Source: Castor canadensis
Taxonomy: Eukaryota; Chordata; Mammalia; Rodentia; Castoridae
Assembly (NCBI RefSeq): GCF_047511655.1
Contig: NC_133389.1
Coordinates: forward strand, 147,152,473 to 147,216,472
Direction of reading: 5' to 3'
DNA: 64,000 nucleotides
In this document: piece after piece, positions 47,301-59,500 of the stretch
Layout of the letters: each line of letters begins with the position of its first letter
How positions within the stretch are numbered: the first letter of the stretch is position 1
Position numbers and translations under genes: made by a program
The notes under the pieces: generated by a model
The model's database searches: none
The model's input: the letters and a program-made list of their open reading frames with translations, nothing else
What the model was told of the DNA's origin: nothing

Positions 47301-50300
47301 AAACCCAGGGCCTTGCCTATGCTAAGCAAGCACTCTACCACTGAGCTATATCCCCAGCCATTGTTTTTTTCAGACAGGGTCTCACCATGTAGCCCAGGCT
47401 GGCTTTGAACTCATAAACTTCCTGCCTTATCCTTCTGAGTACTAGGGTTACAAGTGTGTGTCACCGTAGCTGGCTTTACCAAATTATTTTGTAAAATTAT
47501 AAATCTAAATATGAATAATCATAGATATGAGAAAAAGAAAAACAGCTTTGTTTTTTTAGACCATGGGTATTGTTTTCTTAAATATAGCAACTAGTTCATT
47601 TCTCTCAAAAAGCTAAATGCACTAATAATTCAGGATTTTATAAATTCTTTGTATTCTACGCAATTATCTCATGTCAAAAGCCAATCAAATGAGGTAGGAG
47701 AATCTAAGAAAATGTTTCAAATAAAGGAGTATCTGTCATTTGTCACACAGATAAAAACATTTATTCCTTCCAGCTTCTATTCTAAAAGCAATGGCGCCAA
47801 AGGGTTTCTATACCAGCAAAGAAGGCAGACTACCATTTTGTCAACTGTACTTTTTATTTTTTCCTTCTGTAAAAGTTTGTAAAACAAGAAAATAAAATAA
47901 GCCTCAATTTATATTTTCTAAATATTCAATTGACAATTACAAAAAAGCAAACATACTAGAGGAAAGTTTCAACATCTGATGTTTGAGGTTACTGGATAAA
48001 CAATTATAAAATACCAGTCATACACAAAGAAACATGAAAGTATTAAATGACCAAAGTCAGTTTATTCAGAAAAGAACTGGGAAACACTAGCTTTCAGGTA
48101 GCAGAATACATGCCTCATTTTAAGCTTAAACAATTGGCTAGATATTTTCCTCCTTATTTGGTTCTGATTCTGAGACTGGATTTTTGATCCCAAGTTCATG
48201 TCCTGGCATAGTCAATGATTAAAAATGCCAGTCCAGGAGTTAAGAGTAAAGCAAGCACAAAGTTTATTGAAAGAATAGCAAAGCACCCAGGCGGGTAGAA
48301 CTTACTGAAAGAGCTAAGTCAAACAATGGCTGAAGTCTAGGAGATGACGGAGGGCACTAACAGGCTTGGGTCCAACTATTTTACGTTGAAACCATATTAG
48401 ATTGGTTGGTGCAGAGTTCGGTGAGAAGCTGACTCAGTTACCTGTCTGTCCCTGTCTTTATTGAATTGATCATTCCAAGAAGGTCTGGGCAGCTCGTCCT
48501 GGCCTTGGGGCCCATATCTTGTAGCTGCATTCTGCTATTTTGGTTAGAGACTCGTTATTTCTGTGAAAAATCTGTTGTTTCCCATGCCCCCTTTACACGT
48601 CTGCTTCTAAAGTGCCTCTGTCATCCAAAATGGAGTCACCTCTGTCAATGCTCTCTTTGTAATTCTTTATTATAGAAATTTCTTAGTGCAAATACTTAAT
48701 GCATTTTCCTTTAATTTAATTAGAATTTATGAACACCATATCAATAAATCTTGATATAAAAACTTGCCTCCTAAAAGAATAACCATCAGTAAATCTCAAA
48801 TCCCTTTTTGCACTATAATAAACTAAAATCTGGTAGCAAAGCCTCCATAATTAATAAAAATAATTTTACAAACAAGCCTAAGCAGGGAGAACTGTTGACC
48901 TTTAAAATGAATTATAAGTTCTACTTTACCTTTTAAAACCAAAGTTGAGTAAGAGTAACATTACTATTGTGATTGCTAAAATTTAGAGCCACTTACTGTA
49001 TTTATCAGGCATTGTTTTAAATACTTTATGTTACGTCATTTAATTTTCACAATAACCTATATCAAAGATCCAATTATCCCCATTTTCGAGATAAAAAACT
49101 GAGCAGAGGGAGACAGAATAATTTGCTAAGGCGGAGATGGTATTTAAATCCAGGAAGTTCTGCTGAGGTATGCCATACCCACTACACTATGTAGGCCTAA
49201 CAGAGTCATGTGCCAGGTCACTTACCAAGTGCATGCTTAAAGCTACCAGATACGAATGCATTGTGTCCGTTTAAAACACACAGGGCATGATTATCTGGGT
49301 TTTTAAGCATCAGACGGAGACAGAAGCGATGATGTCGGACATCTTGGGAGTGCATGGTAACTTGATTGAAAATATTCCACAGCTGGGGTTTATTCACATT
49401 TTCCATGACCATTATCCTACAATTGCAGAAAGTGAATGAGGGGAAAACAATGTAAAGAGAAACTTCATTTGTAAGAATGAAACCCTTCAGTGCTGCCCTT
49501 CCAACACTGAAATGCACCTCCCCCCACCAAGGAAAAGCAGACTGCCTCAATCTATTTAAGCAACAGAAGATTTTCTAGAAAATGCTACTTTAGTACTTCT
49601 ACATCTTTTTCTGATTTTCAACAAAACTTTTAAACCAAAAAACAGAATGAAATGGCTTAAGTGTTGCTTTCTCTCCCTGCCCACTATCGCTACAGTGCAA
49701 CAAGCACTAAACAATGAATAATGTGTGCTAAAAACTAATTGTTCAAAGGTTTTATATATGATAACTCATTTAACCCTTGTAATAATACTATGATGTCCTC
49801 TTACAAGTGAGAAGCTGAGGCACAAGAGGTTAAGTAACAAGCCTAAAGTCATAGCGGGTCAAGTGTCAGGACAGGGATGTGAACCCAGGAAATCCAGCTC
49901 TAGAGGCCATGCTCTCAAATGCTGCCTCTTAGAATCACCACTGAACTGATCCAGTAAAATAGCTAAATAGAGAAAATAGCTTATTAATCCTTTTTTTTAT
50001 TCTAGCAGCATCTGTTTTTTTCTTTTTTCATTTTTATTAGGATATATATTTGTACGGGGGTGGGGGGAATTCACTGTGCCAATTCCCAATAGCCTTACAC
50101 TGTACATTGGCTAGATTGCCTCCGCCTCCACCCTGCAACTCCCTTTATTAATTCTTGAGTATGAGAATTAAGTCAGGTAAATGTACATACTCTATTAAAG
50201 AATCTAAGTAAATTGTTATGAAGTCACCTGATATAGTTGTATGCCTTTCTGAAATTTTTGTCCAGAATCGCAGCAGACAGACCAAAGTATTCTAGTTCTT

Positions 50301-53300
50301 TGCGTTTCTGTCTGTCATCATAAAATGAATAATATTCCAATGAAGAATCTACAAGTAACTCAGCTTCTTCGTATCGGCATAGGTCACATAGAGTGTATAT
50401 GGCCTTCAAAAGAAGGTTCCACCAGTCATCTTTCGGCAAGACACTTGTAAGAACAGCAAATATTGCTAAAATGAGATCAATAAAAACCAGTTAGGACACT
50501 GTATTTCCAGAAACAGCACTATTGGTTTTTCTAACTCACATGATCAATTTTAAGACAAGCTTAATAAACACAGAACCACAGGCCTAGATTCTTGCTCATG
50601 GTTGTCCTGACAGAGACATAAAGAGGTTAGTGACATGTTTACACTGCTTCAGTACTACTCCCTTGTGCTCTGTCTGCTTAACAGTCTGTGATCTCTCTGA
50701 CTTGTTCCCTACAAAGTGCAACTAACCCCACTTGCATTTCTCAGTGCTAGCTAGGAAACATGCCCCCCATTCAGGAAAGAACAAGTGTCCTTTCCTTAAG
50801 AGTGATCAGATAGAGGATTCTGCATGCATAAGCTAGTCAAATGTGTGCTCAGCAAATGACTTAAATTCATACTTTCAAGACTCGGGTTGTTCTTAATCTT
50901 GTCCTAATCTCAATTTTCTTTTCCCTGCTTTAAGATTTCTCTTTTCCTTTAATCTTCTCATCCTTGTTTCTCTGTAAGAAGCCTCCCTTTTATAACCATG
51001 AAAAATATCAGGACGATTTTAACTGTCTTTTACCCAGTAATTCTCCTTCTGGGAAATTATCCTGAACAATCAAAATATGAATAAATATATAATGTATGAA
51101 GATGCTTTATACATTACTATTTGTAAAAGAAAATTATCAGAAGAAATCATAAACCAAAAAATAATAAAGAAATGATTAAATTACAGAACTGCTCTTCAAT
51201 AGAGCATTACATATTCCTCAAATATAGCTATGAAGAGAACAGAGTACAAAGTTGCATGTAACATAAAAAGGCTTAGCTCATGAATGCTGGCAAGCCAGTA
51301 GATTGTGATCCACACCATGATGAAATTAGCAAATCAAAAAACCTCACAAGGCTAAGAAAAACCAGCAATAAACCTTAGCCGAGGAGTCACTAAAAGAACA
51401 GATAGGCTCATATACAGAGAAAAAGTAACTTAAGAAAGCATAGCCCAAAATAAATGATAAAGAGGCAGAAGTTGCCAGAATAAACTCAGAATCAATGAAC
51501 TAGATAAGTTTTGGCAGTTCTCCGAGGTGTTTATAGCCACATTACAAGCAGCTGAGTCCTTCTCCCTTCCTCTGACTCCAATACCTATAATAAATGTTGA
51601 ATTAACAATGAAATCATCTTTTGCCAGGCTGACATCTCCAAAGCTTACGTCATTTCCAAAGTTCTTTCTCTAAGGAATAACCTTGCTCAAACATAGTTGA
51701 TTCTAAAAGTAGATGCCTTATGAAGTCCAAATGACACTGGGTCACAGCAACTTATCTTCAAAGCATTTCTATGACTATTACTACATTTGTCAAAAATGAA
51801 TTTAACAGAGAATGGAATATGTGTAATTGGAGTGACTGGATGAGTAATCTGTATTGTCATCTAATCACAAATTTCATTTTTTCTTCTTTGGCACTATTAG
51901 GGTTAGAACTCAGGACCTTGCATTTGTAAGGTAGGCACTCTACCACTTGAGCTCTCTTTGCTTTTAGGTATTTTTTTAATAGGGTCTCACATTTTTGCCT
52001 GGGTTAGCCCTGATTCTAATCCTCCGAATATGCTTCCTGCATGGCTGGAATAACAAGTGAGAACCATCATGCCCAGCTTTTTATTGGTTGAGATAGGGTC
52101 TTGTGAACTTTTTGCCTGAGCTGGTCTCAAACCATAACTCTCCTGATCTCCACCTTCCAAGCAGCTAAGATTACAGGCATGAGCCACCATGCCTGGCCAC
52201 AAATTTCTTAACATACTTTTCCTTCTTTACAAAGGTGATAATCAAGTTTTATTTTACATTTTTCACAGAAAAATCCAGGCTCATGTTTTCCTTTTAATTT
52301 TTTTAAATGTTTGAATTTTGCCTTTTCTTTTTTTTTAATGGGTTAAAATTTTTTTCTTTCTTCAGGTAGGAAGAATACAAAGTTATAAATTAAATCCTTG
52401 AATTTTCAGAGAAATGGGCGTGGCCTTTTGTACTCTGCGTAGTCCTCAGGCTAAGTACACAGAGGCTTGTGAGATGTACTCAGCAGGAAACACAGAGCTG
52501 ACTTCTTTTAAAAGCCTTTAGACAACTGCTCCATAGCTGAGAAATACCTGCTGCAGGAAAGGAACATCAGACTGACATCAGCACACTGTAGCACCTGGTA
52601 ACCTTTTCTTTCAACATCAAATGAGTTTATTATACTTCAGAGATGTAGATTAACTTCATTTTATTTGAAAATTTTCAATTAGACTTTCTTTTTTCAATTC
52701 AGCAAAGTTTTATATAATAAAGAAAATGAAGTAATTACCTTTTGCATCATAATTCGCTGTCTCTTGGTCACTGTTGTCTGATATTTTGTCTCTTGATACT
52801 TTAATAAGGTAGAGATGCCTCTCTCCAGACTTGGAACTGGATATTAAACAAACTTGGGCTCTATTCATAGCTACCTGAATTAAGGTTAATAGAGATTTCT
52901 TAGTCAAAAATTAAAGAAAATTTATGAGCCACAAGTATCAGAGAAAAGCTCCTCTAGTAAGGAAAAAGCGTCAGATTGCCACATTTTTAAAAAACAAATA
53001 CAAAACACAACATAAGTCCTAAAAGTAGAATGGATTGACTTTTTTTTTTCTTACCAAAGGAATTTTGGTTACATTATTCATCTTACAAAGAAAAAAGAAG
53101 CTGGTGGAGTGGCTCAAGTGGTAGAGCGCCTGCCTAGCAAGTGTGAAGCCCTGAGTTCAAACCTCACCAACACCAAAAAAGAAAAAAGAAGGTAATCCAC
53201 ATTAACTTTGTAAGATGGAGAAAGAGAGAGAGAAGGAGGAGGGGAAGGGGAGGGGAGAGAGGGAGGATGGAGGAGGGAGAGAGAAACAGAAGCAGAAAGC

Positions 53301-56300
53301 CACCTTTCTGCAAAAACACCAGGTTCACAGGCTCAAAAAGTTAAAGATCGCATGTTTTTCCTCATATATGGAAGCCAGACCTGTTAGTTAAATGTATACG
53401 TAAATACATAGGTATATATTTATACACACACACACATATATATACAGTGAGAGGGAGAAGAAAATTACATTAGTGGCTCTGCCTGACGAAACAATAGGGA
53501 AGCAGGAAAGGAAAAGAAAATGTTAGATAATGAAAAATATTGAAACAATCCACGTGTATATGAATATAATATAATAAGATGCACCTAAGATGTTGAATAT
53601 TAGGGGAGCATGGTGATAGAGCAAGAGTAAGTAAGAGGGTGGTTAATTCGATTAAAGCAAAATATATATAAGCCTGAACTGAAACCCTCTTGGACTATCA
53701 ATATACACTTTAAAAAAGGGGCAGGGTGGGGGAAGACAGGAGGGTAAAATAGGTCTTCTCTGGGGGGTATAAAGAAAGGGTGAGAGAGTATGAATATGGT
53801 GATGTATTTTATATTCACAAATGAAAATAGAAGAATGAAACCTGTTGAAATTGTTCTAAGAAGGGAGGGGAAGACGGAGAACAATAGAGGGGGTAAATCT
53901 AAGATATATTGTAAGCAGATATGTAAATATCACAATGAATCCCCCTGTACAACTATTATATATGCTGATAAAAAAATTTTTTAAAAGCTAGGCTCAGAAG
54001 GGACATCAGATTTGGAAAACATTTTTGCAAAACAAAGAATTTTGCCAGGCCCCAGTGGCTCATGCCTATAATCCTAGCTACTCAGGAGGCTGAGATCAGT
54101 CAAAAAGTTCACAAGACCCCATCTCAATAAACAGCTAGGTACAGTGGTACACATCTGTTATCCCAAGCTATGTGGGAGGCTGAGATGGGAAGAATCATGG
54201 TTCCAGGCTAGCCCAGGCAAAAAACTTTATGAGACCCCATTTCAATGGAAAAAAGATGGATGTAGTGGTGTGCACTTGTGTTCCCAGCTATGGTGGGAAG
54301 CGTAAAATAGGGGGATCGTGGCCCAGGCCAGTCTGGGCAAAAAGTGAAACCCTACTCCAAAGTAAACAGAGCAAAAAGGACTGTAGGTGTGATTCTAGTG
54401 TTAAAGTACCTGCTTAACAGGTGCAAAGCCCTGAGCTCAAACCCTAGTAACACAAAATAATAATAATAATTTTGGCATATAGTGCTACATGGTTCTCACA
54501 TTTCTAAATAAGTACTAGGAAAGATTTTATATTAGCATGCAAAACTTCCAAATATATATCACTAACTTCTAAGTCTTTCATCTAAAAAGTTTAATAGAGC
54601 AAAATAATTACAAAGTTGTTATAATCTGCATAAATCAAGACAACCCAAACATTTAAAAACTCAGCAAGGCTAATATAAAGAAAGATATCACCCACCTTTA
54701 AAAGCATGGCTAGCATGGTTAGTAAGGTATCCATATAACCATACATTTTGCCTTGTGAAAACAATAGAGTGGAACGATGAAGCAGCAACTTCAGTTCCTA
54801 CATAAAAAAGCACATGACAATGAGTATGACAAGATTTCTTTGTATAACCTGTTTTATTTGCATAGCAAAGTTTGTTTTAGAAAGAACTTACTTTTGCCTT
54901 ATCTTTCACGATAATTAAGATCCAATATTTTAGCAGTCTTAATTTAAACTGGCTGACATTAAAGACTGAAAATCATTTTCCAAAAGCACTGAATTTAATA
55001 TACTAAAATAAAACTTTGTCTCTAAGTGAGGAGAAAATTCTAAAATATAATGCATGCACCAAGGGCTGGAGGAGTGGCTCAACTGGTAGAGCCTTCCTAG
55101 CATACGCAAGGCCCTGAGTTCAAACCACAGTACCACCAAAATATGTGTATGAAATACAATGTACTAAGAAAAAGTTTTATGTTACATGGCCTACCTGCTG
55201 TGCAGCATTTGCATCCTGTGCTAAAGTATCTGGATCATACATTGGTTCCAGAGCTTCCAGGGCTTTCTCAGGACGGCCCAGCTGCTGCTGAAGGGTGGAA
55301 AGTGAAATTCTTGCATCCAAGTGGAGTGGGGCCAGATCAACCACTTTACCATAGCTTTCAGCAGCACGTTCCATGTAGCCTAAGGCCTTTAGACACTCTA
55401 AGATGAGGTTAAAATGAAGCATAAATTGAATTACAGATTTGTAAACTAGCCAAAATTTTTCTATCTATCTATCTGACAGGGTCTCACTATGTACCCAGGC
55501 TGGCCCAGACCTTGCTATGTAGCCTAGGAGGGCACTGAACTCTCCATCCTCCTGCCTCAATCTCCCAAATGCTGATACTACAAGCACATGCCATCATGCC
55601 TGACTACACTTTTCCATTTTTGAGGAAATAATATAGCAATATTGTTTCAAAATAGTGAATGCATATTTTTTAATACTTGAAAGCAACTATCCCTTCTAAT
55701 CTTTGACTGATCTATCAATCTCTGTCTAAATTCAAATTGCTACAAGGATATAATTAGTGTATATATTCAATCTAGTGTTTTGCTTTATTCACTTAGTGCT
55801 ATGTTTTAATCCCATGCCTTCACTGGCACTTGGAATGGTTATGTAATAATCAAACTAATTACCTACCAATACTAACATTTAGGTTGCTTCTAAATTTTTA
55901 CTCTAATACCACAATGAACATCTTTATGTACATAAAGCCAGAGTTCACCACTGGCAGATCAATTTAATCCAAAGATTTTTTTAGGGCACAGTGGTTTAAT
56001 ACACTCTTAACTGCCTATGTTTTAAAAAATTAGGATTTTTTATAAAATGTAGGGTTCTGCCCTCTTTTGAAAAACTTGGTTTTGACAACAGTGAGTCTCC
56101 TGTTCCGTGTGGCACCCAAGCCCATGCTGAGAAGCAGCCCTTTAGGCAGCACTCTCCAACTCTCAGCCCTTCCCACTCCTCCCACTTCACCCAGTTTTGC
56201 TACCTGCCAGGCTCCAGGGTTTTGTGACATCCCTGCCCATCACCACCACCATATCAACTACCTCCTGCCACTTAGTTCCTCAAGTTCAGTTCTCAAAGTA

Positions 56301-56512
56301 AGATTAGTGCGCTCTACTTCTCAAACTTGATGCCCAAAGAGCAAGTGCTTATCATCTGAACTCAAAAATGAGTCCCTGTAAGCATTTTTTTCCATCCTAA
56401 CAGCTACAACACTAATCTAGGCCCTTTTCATCACTTTCCTTTTTCACCACAATGATCTCCTAAATAGTAATATTTTAATTCCAATTGCTTCATGAATTAA
56501 TTAGTTAACTAA

Positions 56513-56549
<37 letters not shown>

Positions 56550-59500
56550 TACTGGGATGTGAGCTCAAGGCCTTGTGCTTGCTAGACAGGTGCTCTACCA
56601 CTTCAGCCATGCCTCCAGCCCTCCAATTGCTTTCTTAAACCTCTCCTGACCCTCATCTTTAAATATTAAAAATAAATTAGAATATTACTATTGATGAACC
56701 ATCCCAATGGCACTTCTTGTATTTTTTTATTTTTCACATTTAAAGATATTTTATATTGTATCACAAGCATTTAATTTTTCTTATGATCTCTGTTGATTTT
56801 TAGGTGACTGAGGTTTTACTTCCACTCATCCTAAGCTATATGGACTCAAAATGGAAATAGCAATTACAAGAATCAAGATTAAATAGTATTTAAATAGTAT
56901 TTGTAAAGTATCTACTATTAATAGTAAGATGGAAGCAATTTCAGTATCACAGCCTTAGAAAGGCCATAAAAACTCAAACTCTCTGTTCACTCTTTTAAAA
57001 TTAAAATTCCACAAAGGCAACTTTTTATGACAGTACTACATTTGTATTCATGTTCATTCATCTACACAGAAAAGTATTATTACCTTAATTTAATTATTAA
57101 GTGTTCACTCTCCTAGCTCCTATTTGTGATGTGAGTGAGCTACTCTCATGTGGTATTTCAGAGCTAGTAGAACTTTCTGCCATCATGCATATTTTAAACT
57201 AAAACTATTCCATTCTGAATGCATTTTTATGTTGAGTCAATATTTTTCTAAGAGATTTGGTTGTACACTTAAAACTATTTTTCCACTCTAAATGATTTAT
57301 TTTCAGATTACTGTGGACATATGCACAGTGAAATAAAATAATTGTTAAAAATCTAATCTTGAGCATGTGTGACTCCAAGAGCACTGATAATTATGCTAAA
57401 TTAATACGTTATCAAAATAACATATTAAATATAAATCTGTAAAAACTCTTTAAATTAGAATTGCCCTAACTCTTACATAATACATTACTAGAAACCAAGT
57501 GTATGATAAATACAGGTAAAAGACAGGCATTTAAGGGACATGATAGTCCTTCTTCACAGTTACCACTAGGTAAGTTATTCCTCCAAAGCATTAGTGAGGG
57601 GAAATCACTTAAGAGTCTAGCAAGACAATTTGAAATACTGATCTTTAAAAAACTGTCCTGAAATCAGAAATCCCTGCATTAAGACACTAATACTTTACAC
57701 TTGTTATTATCATGCCTGCTTGTATGACTAAGACTTTTCCTTCTCACAAATAAGTATTACCTGCATGCCGAAGCCAAACCACTGCAAGGTTGTATCTTTC
57801 AGAGCAAACGAGCGCACTGAGGAGGGGAAGTGCAGAATTATATTCACCGACATCCAAAAATGCTTCAGCCACATCGAGATAGAGGTCTCCCATGTCTTCA
57901 GGATTCTGTTCCACCAGCGTTGTCAAGAGAGGCTAGACCCCAAGTAAAAGCCTGAAGTCAAACACTGGTGCTGGAAATTGAACCCAGGACCTTGCACACT
58001 CTATCACTTAAGTCATGCCCCCATTTCAGTAGCTCTCATTTTAACATATATATCAATTATATGAGGTAGGCTGAAAAGGAGCAAGGTGAAATAAAAATAG
58101 CTCAAATGATCATTCTATTCATTTCTGTATCTCTATAAAAGGAACTCATATTTCTACCATTCACTCATTCAACACATAGTGTGTGGCTCTGTTAAAAGGC
58201 AGAAACTAAGAGCACTCTGCTCTTTTGTGCATGTTCTCTAACTAGCCAAACAGTAAACGTGCCCATGCCTAGAGGGCTCCATGGTTTACTTTCTCACCTC
58301 CTTCAGTGGTTATTCAAATGTCGCGTTTTTAAGGGAGGCCTTTCTGGACTCCCCTTCTGAAAACACTGCAACTTTCCCCCACCCCCAATATTCTGTCTTT
58401 CTTCCTTGTTTTTCTCTTGAACACTCATCAGCAATTAATATCCTATATGTTTTATAAATTTATTTTATTTATCTAATCCCATTAGAACAAAAGATCCATG
58501 AATATAGGAACTTATATGTTTTACTCAATACCTTATCCCAAGAGTCAACAAATAGATTCTTTTTTTTTAACAGATCTCACTAGAGATCTATAGATATAGA
58601 TCTATCTAGAGATAGATAGCTGAGGCTGGCTTAGAAATCACTATGCAGCCCAAGCTGGCCTCTAAATCATGATCCTCCTGCCTCTGCCTCCCAATATACC
58701 ACACCTGGCCCGATACATTTTTTTGTTCAATCAAATGCTTGGACAAAGTTAGAAAGAAAGAACAGCTGTGAGAATCATTACCAATTGTGTCAAGGCCCAA
58801 TCTCAATTTCTGATCTTTGGACTGTTCTCATTAAAAAAAAGAAAATTATTCCAAGCCCAAATCCAAAACACTTTTAGCTTTTATAAGATATTCATACAAA
58901 AGTAATTCGATGTTTATTACAGCCCACTTTGTTATTAAGAAATGTGAAAATCTATGATCAAGTCACAATTTCTTGCCATTTAAAGAAAACAGATTGTGGA
59001 TTTGTTCTGAAATATCTTAGTATTACTTACATTAAGTGGTTCAAGGATGTTGAGATGCACAAGGCAGACCATCAACTTCACCGTGATATCTATTGGCACA
59101 CCGTCAGGTATGATACAGGTAACACTCTCACCAGCTAGGGAATCATCAAACAGACAAGAAGCAGATCCTATATGCAGGTTACAATGTGGGGCTCAGGAAG
59201 CAGACTCTACCTTCTGCAGAAGATCTCAGTTACTTCACTCAAAGCTAATGATTTCACAGTCAACTATAATTCTAGCATTCAACTTTACTGAATTTTTTGT
59301 TTCTTTGTTTGCAGTACTATGTTTGAACTCAGGCCTCATACTTGCTAGGCAGGCACACCACCACTTGAGTCCTGCCTCCACACCTATTACTAGGTTCTTT
59401 AACCTTCTTTAGTCTGCCCTTTGTTTTCACGTCCCCTACCTATTCTTTTCCTAATATCTAATTATCCAAAACATAAACTCCCATTCTTTCCATCTAAACT

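Noticed and set aside
55143-55406. 87-codon plus-strand frame
   Set aside because: It is antisense to a GTF3C3 coding exon (55195-55397).
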